Assembly (NCBI RefSeq): GCF_013030945.1
Contig: NZ_JABBXF010000008.1
Coordinates: 124,001 to 188,000 of the forward strand
Origin: Streptomyces morookaense
Lineage (GTDB): Bacteria; Actinomycetota; Actinomycetes; Streptomycetales; Streptomycetaceae
Direction: 5' to 3'
DNA length: 64,000 nucleotides
How positions within the stretch are numbered: the stretch's first letter is position 1; every line of letters starts with the position of its first letter. This document shows positions 18,516 to 26,026 of this stretch, one piece after another. The position numbers and the translations under genes were made by a program. The notes under the pieces are model-generated. The model was not told the origin of the DNA and ran no database searches. It worked only from the letters and a program-made list of their open reading frames with translations.

Positions 18516-19827
18516 GCACCAGCGGGGCGCCCGCGTCGCGCCAGGCGATGATGCCGCCGGCGAGGCTGCGCGCGTCGGGGTGGCCCATGCGGGTCAGCAG
18601 GGCGGCGTAGCGGGCGGACTGCTCGCCGACGGGGCAGGCCAGGAGGACGGGCTGCTGCTTGCCGAACGGCAGTCCGCCGCGCAGGAGTTCGTCGAAGAGT
18701 TCGTCGACGATGTTGATCGACCCTTCGATGTGCAGGGCGGCGTAGGCGAAGGGGCTGCGCAGGTCGATGACCAGGGGCTGCTGTTCCGCGATCCACCGCT
18801 GGGCGGCCGCCGTGTCGACGGCTGCCGCGGACTGCACCTCGGCCGGGGTGAGGGTGGCCACGGAGTTCTTCACGGGCGGGCGGTTGAACAGTTCGGGGCG
18901 GTGCCTGCGGACGTAGCTGAGGTAGCTCTCGCCGCGGTCGCAGACGATGAAGACCGCGGTGGCGCGCCCCGTCAACTCCTCCTCGGCGGCGCGCAGATGA
19001 CGGACGGCACCGTAGTAGGCCGCTCCCCCGGTCGGTCCGGCGAGGATGCCGCAGCGGCGGGCCAGGGTGAGCATGCCGTCGATGGCCTCGTCGGTGCCGA
19101 CGGCCTCGATGGTGTCGTAGGTGTCGGGGTCGAAGAGGCCCACCTCGTGCACCTCGTCGACGGTGCGGATGCCGGGGATGAAGTCGGCTTTCCTGCCGAC
19201 GAGTCCGACGACGCGGACGTCCGGGTCGTGGGCGCGCAGCACGCGGGCCACTCCCGTGGAGGAGCCGGCGGTGCCGATGCAGGCGATGAACCAGTCGGGG
19301 GCGCGGCCGTCGAGGTCGGCCACGATCTCCGGGCCCGTGCCGGTGGCGTGGGCCTCGGTGTTGCGGTCGTTGAAGTACTGGTCGGTGTGCAGGTGGGCGC
19401 TGCCGGGCCGGGTGAGTTCGCGGTGGAAGAGGGTCAGCGGGTCCTCGGTGAGGGTCGGGTCCAGGCATTCGGTCTGGCCGGGCAGTTCCTCGATCTCGGC
19501 GCCCAGCAGCAGCAACAGGTCCTTGATCTCGGGGATGCGCATCCGGTTGGTGACGCTCTTGAACGGCAGCCCGTGCATGCCGGCGATCAGGGCCAGTGCC
19601 TTGGCGGTGTTGCCGCTGGACAGCTCGACGACGGTCTCGCCGCGCCGGACGGCGCCGGGCAGTCCGGGGCGGGCCATGTTCCAGGCGGCCCGGTCCTTGA
19701 CGGAGCCGAAGGGGTTGAGCATCTCCAGCTTCGCGTAGAGGTCGATGCGGCGCAGGCCGTGCACGGCCGGGTCGATGCGGACCAGCGGGGTGTTGCCGAT
19801 GACTTCGGTGATGCTGTCGTACCTCAT
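18508..19827 (-). CDS. Cysteine synthase-like PLP enzyme fused to a rhodanese domain
   Basis: 439 aa. Residues ~1-320 form a fold type II PLP enzyme: MRYDSITEVIGNTPLVRI, PLP lysine in NPFGSVKDRAAWNM, SSGNTAKALALIA, and the glycine loop GPTGGAAYYGA. This resembles SbnA/cysteine-synthase relatives that do beta-replacement on serine derivatives. Residues ~345-439 form a rhodanese domain (LVIDLRSPFAYAALHIEGS) with a candidate sulfur-carrying Cys in LLACPVGEQSARYA. Its ATG overlaps the stop of the upstream decarboxylase by 4 nt, and its stop overlaps the SufS-like start, so all three are coupled. The fusion suggests sulfur handed over as a persulfide is used in the beta-replacement; that is inference. 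Confidence 0.85.
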   Translation of the reverse strand: MRYDSITEVIGNTPLVRIDPAVHGLRRIDLYAKLEMLNPFGSVKDRAAWNMARPGLPGAVRRGETVVELSSGNTAKALALIAGMHGLPFKSVTNRMRIPEIKDLLLLLGAEIEELPGQTECLDPTLTEDPLTLFHRELTRPGSAHLHTDQYFNDRNTEAHATGTGPEIVADLDGRAPDWFIACIGTAGSSTGVARVLRAHDPDVRVVGLVGRKADFIPGIRTVDEVHEVGLFDPDTYDTIEAVGTDEAIDGMLTLARRCGILAGPTGGAAYYGAVRHLRAAEEELTGRATAVFIVCDRGESYLSYVRRHRPELFNRPPVKNSVATLTPAEVQSAAAVDTAAAQRWIAEQQPLVIDLRSPFAYAALHIEGSINIVDELFDELLRGGLPFGKQQPVLLACPVGEQSARYAALLTRMGHPDARSLAGGIIAWRDAGAPLVRE

Positions 19828-21350
19828 GCCTGTGGGTCCCCCTGACGCGTGATCGGCCAGTACTGCTCGTCGAGACACCACTGCCAGCCGTCCGCCGCGC
19901 GGTGGACCGCGACCTTGCGGGCGGGGGGCTGTCGCTGTGCGCGGGTGGCGCCGAAGTCCATGCAGTAGCCCGCGGTGTTGGCGAAGGCCAGCAGGTCGCC
20001 GGTGCGCGGCGGGCGGGGCAGGAAGACCGTCCTGCGGGTGATGAGGTCGCTCTCCAGGCACAGGCTGCCGGTGAGGTGCACGCCCACCGGCGGCCCGCCC
20101 GGGTCCTCGTCGCCGCCGCGGCCGACGAGGACGGGATCGACGAGCACGCCGTGTTCCTCCAGGCCGATGTCGCTGGCCTTGGCCGCGAGCCGCACCAGTT
20201 GTTCGCCGGAGTCGGTCCGCCGGACCTCCAGCACCCGGGCGAGGGTGAGCCCGCACTGGTCCAGCAGGGCGCGGCCGGGTTCGGTGTGCAGGTCGTAGAG
20301 GTTCTCCAGCAGCAGGGCGCCGAGCGGGCGGCCGAGGGAGGGGGCCGGCAGGGAGAGCAGCGCGTCCAGGTAGGCGGCGCCCGCGACCGGGCGGTGCGAG
20401 GGGTACAGGCCCAGGGTGCCGCGCAGGGTGCCGTTCTCGGCGCGCAGGCCGTAGCCGTGTCCGCCCCAGGTCAGCGGGGGGCGCCTGCCGAGGACGGCGT
20501 GGGTCAGTGCGGTGGTGTAGCGGTCCCACTGGGCGCCGTGGGCGAGGTAGTCGACGCCGAAGCCGCCGCCGGCGTCGACGGTGCGCGGCCGGAAGCCGCG
20601 GCGGCGCAGGGCGTCCATGGCGTGCAGGCAGCCTTCCAGGGCCACGGCCTTCTCATCGAGGCTGGTGGTGTCCAAGTGGTAGGCGGTGCCGATGGGTTCG
20701 ACGGTGTCGCGGTGGCGTTCGACGGCGTCCAGCAGCCGGTCCAGCGACCCGGCGGAGGTGCCGAAGCGGCTGGGCCGCGAGCGTATCCGGACACCGGGCG
20801 CACGGAAGTCCGACAGCCGCAGCAGGATCCGCACCCGGGGCAGGCCGTGCTTACGGACGAGACCCGCCAGTTCCTCCAACTCGCCCTGGCCGTCGATGTG
20901 GACGGTGGTCCCGGTCAGCGCGGCCAGCCAGAGGAACTCGGGGTCCTTGGGCCCGGTGGCCACGATCCGGTCGGCGGTGAACCCGGCGCCGAGGGCGTGC
21001 TGCAGCTCGCCGAGCGAGGCCGCGTCGAGGGCGGCGTCGGTCACCGCGAGCCGCCGCACCAGGGCACTGGACCGGTTCGCCTTGTGGGCGTAGCAGACGC
21101 TGCCGGAGAGGTGGTGGCGCCGGTAGACCGCGCGGAACTGCCCCGCGTTCTCGGCGATCCGGTCGGGCAGCAGGACGGCGAGCGGTGAGCCGAGCGCGTC
21201 GGTGAGCGAGTGCAGGAAGGCCCCGGACTCCAGCAGGGAGGCGAGCGGCGGCTCCAGGCGCGGTTCCAGGTACAGCGGTTCCAGGTGCGGCGGTTCCAGA
21301 TGCGGCGGTTCCAGATGCGGCGGTTCCCGGTGCTCAGGGGCCTCGCTCAT
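19824..21350 (-). CDS. Fold type III PLP decarboxylase (LysA/Y4yA-like)
   Basis: 508 aa. After a repetitive Pro/His/Glu N-terminal tail (EPPHLEPPHLEPPHLEP) comes an alanine-racemase-type barrel with the PLP lysine in VCYAHKANRSSALV, the phosphate loop VDAGGGFGVDY and a C-terminal beta domain with CLESDL (Cys and Asp of the second subunit's active site) and AFANTAGYCMDFGA. These residues match diaminopimelate/ornithine decarboxylases. The overall form recalls Y4yA-type enzymes, which occur beside cysteine-synthase-like proteins. It is the first gene of a three-gene PLP operon, and GGGAGGGGG precedes the ATG. The substrate is unknown; it is not expected to be the housekeeping LysA. Confidence 0.83.
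   Translation of the reverse strand: MSEAPEHREPPHLEPPHLEPPHLEPLYLEPRLEPPLASLLESGAFLHSLTDALGSPLAVLLPDRIAENAGQFRAVYRRHHLSGSVCYAHKANRSSALVRRLAVTDAALDAASLGELQHALGAGFTADRIVATGPKDPEFLWLAALTGTTVHIDGQGELEELAGLVRKHGLPRVRILLRLSDFRAPGVRIRSRPSRFGTSAGSLDRLLDAVERHRDTVEPIGTAYHLDTTSLDEKAVALEGCLHAMDALRRRGFRPRTVDAGGGFGVDYLAHGAQWDRYTTALTHAVLGRRPPLTWGGHGYGLRAENGTLRGTLGLYPSHRPVAGAAYLDALLSLPAPSLGRPLGALLLENLYDLHTEPGRALLDQCGLTLARVLEVRRTDSGEQLVRLAAKASDIGLEEHGVLVDPVLVGRGGDEDPGGPPVGVHLTGSLCLESDLITRRTVFLPRPPRTGDLLAFANTAGYCMDFGATRAQRQPPARKVAVHRAADGWQWCLDEQYWPITRQGDPQA
21261..21335. repeat. Five tandem 15-bp units inside the decarboxylase 5' end
   Basis: Units of the form CGGTTCCAGATGCGG run head-to-tail from 21261 to 21335, two of them identical and the others differing by 1-4 bases. 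On the minus strand they encode the repeated pentapeptide EPPHL. Because units are 15 bp, copy-number change keeps frame. Confidence 0.85.
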
Positions 21351-21741
21351 CCCGGTTCCCCCTCCCTCGGACGGACGCGGACCGCGGCCGGTATGAGCCC
21401 ATGATTGCCTTCCGCTCCCGTGACGTCCATTGCACGTCGGCGGGCCGTGGCCGTGAGGGCCCTCTTGCTCCGGCCGCGGACAGCCGCATTCCCTTGAGGA
21501 GTTCGGAGGAGTGCAGAGGAGTTCACCGTGGGCCTGGGGAGGTTCCGTGACGCAGATGCGGGCGAGAATCGGCGCTGCCGCCCCGGCCGCCGCAAGGGTG
21601 CCTGGGCGGGTGCAGTGCACCTCGTGGCGGCGCTGGGCGGCATGTCCGGTGTGCTGTACGAGCCCCAGGATCAAAACGCAGTGGCGACCTGAACGAATGT
21701 TCTGATCGATAGCCCCCACCCAAGTGTGTAGCGTGACCGGC
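21351..21741. other. Gene-free stretch between the decarboxylase and tnpB
   Basis: About 390 bases. It should hold the promoter of the three-gene PLP operon (minus strand) and the left end of the TnpB element (near 21690-21741). I searched it for the missing N-terminal part of the interrupted aldo/keto reductase and did not find it. No convincing gene was seen. Confidence 0.4.
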
Positions 21742-22950
21742 GTGCAACTTCGGTACAGCTTCCGCGTGTACCCGAGCGCCAGTCAACGCACAGCATTGAC
21801 ACGGGCATTCGGGTGCGCGCGGGTGGTCTACAACGACGCTCTCAGGGCACGGGAGGTCGCCCGCGATGCCGGGCTGCCGTTCCCGACGGTGGGCGAGTTG
21901 TCCAAGCGGCTGATCACCAAGGCGAAGAAGACCCCGGAACGGGCCTGGCTCGCCGAGGTGTCCACCGTTGTGCTGCAACAGTCACTTCGGGACCTGGATG
22001 CGGCCTACCGGAACTTCTTCGATGGCCTGAAGGGCAGGCGCCCGAGGATGGGTGCGCCGCGGTACAAGTCCCGCAAGGACACCCGGCAGGCAGTGCGGTT
22101 CACCGCAAATGCGCGCTGGGCCGTAACCCCTGGCGGAAAGCTGCGTCTGCCGAAGATCGGCGATGTGCGGGTGAAGTGGTCGCGCAGGCTGCCCTCGGTT
22201 CCATCCACAGTGACAGTGGTCAAGGACAGCGCAGGTCGGTACTTCGCAAGCTTCGTCGTCGACACCGGCCCGGAGGAAGCCCTGCCACAGACCACATCCG
22301 AGATCGGTATCGACCTTGGGCTGGGGCACTTCGCAGTGCTCTCCGACGGCCGGAAGATCGACTCTCCGCGCTTCCTGCGCCGCGCGGAGAAGCACCTCAA
22401 GAAGGCGCAACGCTCCCTATCCCGCAAGGAAAAGGGCTCGAAAAACCGGGACAAGGCCAGGATTCGCGTTGCATGGGCACACGCCCGCGTCACAGATGCG
22501 CGGCGCGATTTCCATCACCAGCTCTCCACACAGCTGATCCGCGAGAGTCAAGCGATCGCGGTGGAGGACTTGGCGGTGAAAGGACTTGCGCGTACGCGCC
22601 TGGCCAAGTCCGTCCACGACGCGGGGTGGTCGGCGTTCGTGGCGATGCTGGAGTACAAGGCCGCCCGGCACGGGCGCACCTTCACCCGGATCGACCGCTT
22701 CGAGCCCACCTCTCAGGTGTGCTCGGTGTGCGGCGTGAAGGACGGCCCCAAGCCTCTGCACGTCCGCACATGGACGTGTAAGGCCTGCGGTGCCGTCCTG
22801 GACCGGGACGCCAACGCGGCGGTCAACGTCGCCAAGGCCGCCGGACTGGCGGTGACAGCCTGTGGAGCGCAGGTAAGACCTGGACTCGTTCCGGCACAGC
22901 GCAGTGAAGCAGGAACCCACCCGAAACCACAGCCCTTAACGGCGCGGTAG
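21742..22950 (+). CDS. tnpB: TnpB RNA-guided nuclease of an insertion element
   Basis: 402 aa from GTG (QLRYSFRVYPSASQRTALTR), the usual start of the family. The RuvC active site is intact: Asp in EIGIDLGLGHFAVLS, Glu in AIAVEDLAVKGLA, Asp in LDRDANAAVNVAKAAG. A four-cysteine zinc ribbon (CSVCGVKD ... CKACG) lies between the last two. TnpB proteins cut DNA guided by an RNA transcribed from the element's right end, which helps retain the element at its donor site. No tnpA or serine recombinase is adjacent, so movement would need a transposase in trans. A more upstream GTG (21724) would add six residues. Confidence 0.92.
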   Translation: MQLRYSFRVYPSASQRTALTRAFGCARVVYNDALRAREVARDAGLPFPTVGELSKRLITKAKKTPERAWLAEVSTVVLQQSLRDLDAAYRNFFDGLKGRRPRMGAPRYKSRKDTRQAVRFTANARWAVTPGGKLRLPKIGDVRVKWSRRLPSVPSTVTVVKDSAGRYFASFVVDTGPEEALPQTTSEIGIDLGLGHFAVLSDGRKIDSPRFLRRAEKHLKKAQRSLSRKEKGSKNRDKARIRVAWAHARVTDARRDFHHQLSTQLIRESQAIAVEDLAVKGLARTRLAKSVHDAGWSAFVAMLEYKAARHGRTFTRIDRFEPTSQVCSVCGVKDGPKPLHVRTWTCKACGAVLDRDANAAVNVAKAAGLAVTACGAQVRPGLVPAQRSEAGTHPKPQPLTAR

Positions 22951-22988
22951 GCGGGAATTGCAGCCCTCCAGGGCGGTGAGGATGTCAA
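22840..22988 (+). ncRNA. Candidate reRNA/omega-RNA scaffold at the right end of the TnpB element
   Basis: Inferred from TnpB biology: the guide RNA is read from the 3' end of tnpB through the right end, and the following host sequence becomes the guide. The right end is supported by the hairpin at 22963-22974 and the terminal GATGTCAA. The 5' limit is a guess. The guide would begin with TTCGACACGGCCCCGCACTA. Confidence 0.4.
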
Positions 22989-23792
22989 TTCGACACGGCC
23001 CCGCACTACGGCGCGGGCCTGTCCGAACAGCGGCTCGGCGCGGTGCTGCGAGGGTGTCCGCGGGACGCGTTCACGGTGTCCACGAAGGTGGGGCGCCTGC
23101 TCGGCGCGGAGGGCGACGGGGGCGCGCCCGAGTTCACGGGCGCGCCGGACCGGGTGCGGATCCGGGACTACAGCCGTGACGGGGTGCTGCGCAGCCTGGA
23201 GTCGAGCCTGGGGCGGCTCGGTCTGGACCGGGTGGACGTGGTGTACGTCCACGACCCGGACGAGCACTGGGAGCAGGCGGTCGAGGAGGCCTTCCCTGCG
23301 CTGGCGCAGCTGCGGGCGGAGGGGGTGGTGGGGGCGATCGGGGCCGGGATGAACCAGACGGCCATGCTGGCGCGGTTCGTGGCCGAAACGGATCTGGACG
23401 TGGTGCTGTGCGCGGGGCGCTGCAGTCTGCTGGAGGGCACAGCACAGCGGGAGTTGTTTCCGCTGTGCCGGCGGGAGGGGGTGGCGGCTGTCGCCGCGGG
23501 GGTGTTCAACAGTGGGGTGCTGGCCGGTCCCCGGCCGGGGGCGGCGTACGACTACGCGGCTGCGCCTCCGGCTGTGCTGGCGCGGGCTCGGCGGATCGCC
23601 GCGGTGTGCGGCCGGTACGGGGTGCCGCTCGCGGCGGCGGCGCTGGCGTGGGCGGGGCGGGACGAGGCAGCGGCGTGCGTGCTGGTCGGGATGCGGAGCG
23701 CGACGGAGGTCGCGGAGGATGTGCGGTTGGCGGCTGTTGCGGTACCGGACGCCCTTTGGGAGCAGTTGGAGGGTGCGGGGTTGTTGCCGTGA
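22989..23792 (+). pseudogene. Aldo/keto reductase, 5'-truncated at the TnpB element
   Basis: The frame begins exactly after the element's right end with FDTAPHYGAGLSEQRLGAVL, the conserved block holding catalytic Asp and Tyr. It continues with the catalytic Lys (TVSTKVGRLLG), the catalytic His (VDVVYVHDPDEHW) and an intact C-terminal half to LLP. Relatives have about 40 more N-terminal residues, including the first barrel strands and the start codon, and these are absent. The first in-frame start (GTG at 23043) would drop the Asp/Tyr motif. The missing part was not found left of the element, so the insertion was accompanied by deletion or rearrangement. It belongs to the aldose/pyridoxal-dehydrogenase-like branch and is probably non-functional. 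Confidence 0.8.
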
Positions 23793-23814
23793 CCGGGGTG
23801 ACCGTGGGGTGGTT

Positions 23815-23877
23815 GCCGCCCCGGGCGCGGGAACTGTGCGAGCAACCACGACGCGCCCGCAGCCGAAGGGTCACCGC
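23815..23877 (+). repeat. Dispersed intergenic repeat, diverged copy
   Basis: GGGCGCGGGAACTGTGCG followed by AGCAACCACGACGCGCCCGC matches the repeat family with a few changes. It lies between the reductase remnant and the penicillin-binding protein gene, where it may act as a terminator or leader. Confidence 0.6.
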
Positions 23878-23927
23878 GCCCCATCGACCGTGCCCCGAAC
23901 CGGGGGTTCACCCCGTATGGTTCCGGC

Positions 23928-25940
23928 ATGCCATTGACGCGCCCCCGCTGGGCCGGTCCACGGCTCCTGAACGTCTACCGACTGCTCGCCGCCGGCGCCC
24001 TCGCCGGCATCCTCCTCGCGGGCATGGCCATGCCCGCCCTCGGCATGCTCGGCCTGACCGCCAAATCCGCGACCGACGACTTCAACGGCCTCCCCGACGC
24101 CCTCACTTCCTCGCCCCTCACCCAGTCCTCCCGCATCTACGATGCGAAGGGCGGCCTCATCGCCACCGTCTACGACCGCAACCGCACCGTCGTACCCGGC
24201 GACCGCATAGCCCCGGTGATGCGCAAGGCCCTCGTCGACATCGAGGACAACCGTTTCTACCGGCACGGCGCGGTGGACCTCAAGAGCGTGCTGCGCGCAC
24301 TCGACCGCAACACCGCCAACGGCAGTGTCGTACAAGGCGCTTCGACCCTGACCCAGCAGTACGTGAAGAACGTCTTCGTCGAGGAGGCGGGCGACGACCC
24401 CAAAGCCGTCCAGCAGGCACAACGCCAGACCCTCGACCGCAAGATCCGCGAACTGCGCTACGCGATCGAGCTGGAGAAGACCCTCACGAAGGACGAGATC
24501 CTCACCGACTACCTCAACATCACCTACTTCGGCGAGCAGGCGTACGGCGTCGAGGCCGCCGCGGAGCGGTACTTCGGCGTGCACGCCGCGGACCTGTCGC
24601 TGCCGCAGGCGGCGCTGCTGGCCGGGCTGGTACGGTCCCCGTCCTCGTACGACCCGGTCGCCAACCCGAAGCTGGCCCGGCAGCGCCGCGACACCGTCCT
24701 GCGCAAGATGGCCCAGTACGGCGCCATCACCACCGCGCAGGCCCGGCAGGCCGCCGCCGAGCCGGTGAAGCTCGACCTCAACCCGCCGCGCCAGGGGTGC
24801 ATCACCGCGGAGCAGGGCGCGGGGTTCTTCTGCGACTACATCCGCCGGACCGTCCTCGGCGATCCGGCCTTCGGCAGGACGGCCGCCGCCCGCAAGGCCC
24901 TGTGGCACCGCGGGGGTCTGCAGATCCGTACGACCCTGGATCCCCGGGCGCAGCAGGCCGTTGAGCAGTCGGTGACGTCCCACGTCTACACCACCGACCA
25001 GGCGGCCGCGGCGACGACCCTCGTGCAGCCGGGCACCGGCCGGATCCTGGCGATGGCCCAGAGCCGCGACTACGGCACGGGGGCGCACGAGACCGGCCTG
25101 AACCTCAACGTCGGTACGGCCATGGGCGGCGGGCTCGGGTTCCCCACCGGTTCCACGTTCAAGCCCGTCGTCGCGGCGGCGGCGCTGGAGGACGGCATCC
25201 GGCCGGACCGGAAGTATCCGTCCCCGTACTCGATGCCGTGGCCGGCCATGTCCGACTGCGAGGGGCACGGCTACACGGACGGCGGGCAGCAGGTGCACAA
25301 CGACAGCCCGTCCCTGGTCGGCCCGTTCACGATGCCGGAGGCCATGGCCAAGTCCGTCAACACGTACTTCGCCCAGCTGGAGGCCGACACGGGCCTGTGC
25401 AAGGTGGCCGCGATGGCCGGCCGGCTGGGCATCGCGCGCCAGGCCGACGGGAATCCGCTCCGGATCGTGCCGTCCCTCACCCTCGGCACCAACGACCTGA
25501 CGCCGCTGGACATGGCGAACGCGTACGCCGCGTTCGCGGCCCAGGGCACCTACTGCACGCCGGTCGCCGTCACCTCCGTCACCGGCCCGGACGGCAAGGA
25601 GATCGCGGTGCCGCGGACCGACTGCCGGCAGGCCATGTCGCAGGGGACCGCCGATGCCGTCTCGTCCATGCTCAAGGGCGTCGTCGAGGACGGCACCGGC
25701 AAGCCGGCCGGGCTGAGCGGCCGGGACAGCGCGGGGAAGACCGGCACCACGGACGCGGGCAAGCAGGTGTGGTTCGTGGGCTACACGTCGGGGCTGTCCG
25801 GCGCCACCGTCGTCAGCGACCCTGCGAGCCCCCAGGACCTCGACGGCCAGAGCATCGGCGGCGCCGTCATCGGCCAGGCCTTCGGGGGCACGCTGGCGGG
25901 ACCGATCTGGCGCGATGCGATGGAGGGTGCCGCCCCGTAG
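23928..25940 (+). CDS. Class A penicillin-binding protein (glycosyltransferase plus transpeptidase)
   Basis: 670 aa. One N-terminal membrane anchor (about residues 17-40). The GT51 domain has the catalytic motif EDNRFYRHGAVD and QGASTLTQQYVKN. The transpeptidase domain has SxxK (TGSTFKPVV), SxN (KSVNTYF) and KTG (GKTGTT). It polymerises and cross-links peptidoglycan on the outer face of the membrane. There are no PASTA domains and the length is normal for a class A PBP. It stands alone between the reductase remnant and the polyketide regulator, convergent with the latter. Whether it has any link to antibiotic self-protection is unknown; glutarimides act on eukaryotes, so none is expected. Confidence 0.93.
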   Translation: MPLTRPRWAGPRLLNVYRLLAAGALAGILLAGMAMPALGMLGLTAKSATDDFNGLPDALTSSPLTQSSRIYDAKGGLIATVYDRNRTVVPGDRIAPVMRKALVDIEDNRFYRHGAVDLKSVLRALDRNTANGSVVQGASTLTQQYVKNVFVEEAGDDPKAVQQAQRQTLDRKIRELRYAIELEKTLTKDEILTDYLNITYFGEQAYGVEAAAERYFGVHAADLSLPQAALLAGLVRSPSSYDPVANPKLARQRRDTVLRKMAQYGAITTAQARQAAAEPVKLDLNPPRQGCITAEQGAGFFCDYIRRTVLGDPAFGRTAAARKALWHRGGLQIRTTLDPRAQQAVEQSVTSHVYTTDQAAAATTLVQPGTGRILAMAQSRDYGTGAHETGLNLNVGTAMGGGLGFPTGSTFKPVVAAAALEDGIRPDRKYPSPYSMPWPAMSDCEGHGYTDGGQQVHNDSPSLVGPFTMPEAMAKSVNTYFAQLEADTGLCKVAAMAGRLGIARQADGNPLRIVPSLTLGTNDLTPLDMANAYAAFAAQGTYCTPVAVTSVTGPDGKEIAVPRTDCRQAMSQGTADAVSSMLKGVVEDGTGKPAGLSGRDSAGKTGTTDAGKQVWFVGYTSGLSGATVVSDPASPQDLDGQSIGGAVIGQAFGGTLAGPIWRDAMEGAAP

Positions 25941-25942
25941 GG

Positions 25943-26026
25943 GGCGCCCCGTTAGGGGCGCGGGGAACTGCGCGAGCAACCACGACGCGCCCGCATGCGC
26001 AGTTCCCCGCGCCCCTTACGGGGCGC
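25943..26026. terminator. Two dispersed-repeat copies in inverted orientation, likely bidirectional terminator
   Basis: The 19-base core GGGGCGCGGGGAACTGCGC at 25955-25973 is followed by its exact inverse at 25997-26015, and each is flanked by its own small hairpin (GCGCCCC-gtta-GGGGCGC; GCGCCCC-ttac-GGGGCGC). It fills the whole space between the convergent stops of the PBP and regulator genes. Confidence 0.75.

Larger units (their letters stand above)
21690..22988 (+). mobile_element. TnpB-only insertion element (IS605/IS607 superfamily)
   Basis: The element carries tnpB without a transposase gene. Its right end is well placed: a short hairpin (GCCCT, cc, AGGGC at 22963-22974) followed by GAGGATGTCAA ending at 22988, the usual ending of such elements in Streptomyces. 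Directly after it the aldo/keto reductase frame resumes with TTCGACACGG. The left end is only approximate (21690-21741). Confidence 0.7.

Noticed and set aside
21261..21335. CRISPR-like array
   Set aside because: The 15-bp units are directly adjacent without spacers and lie inside a coding sequence.
22989..23792. Intact aldo/keto reductase starting at GTG 23043
   Set aside because: That start removes the catalytic Asp/Tyr block, which is present in frame just upstream and is cut off by the TnpB element.
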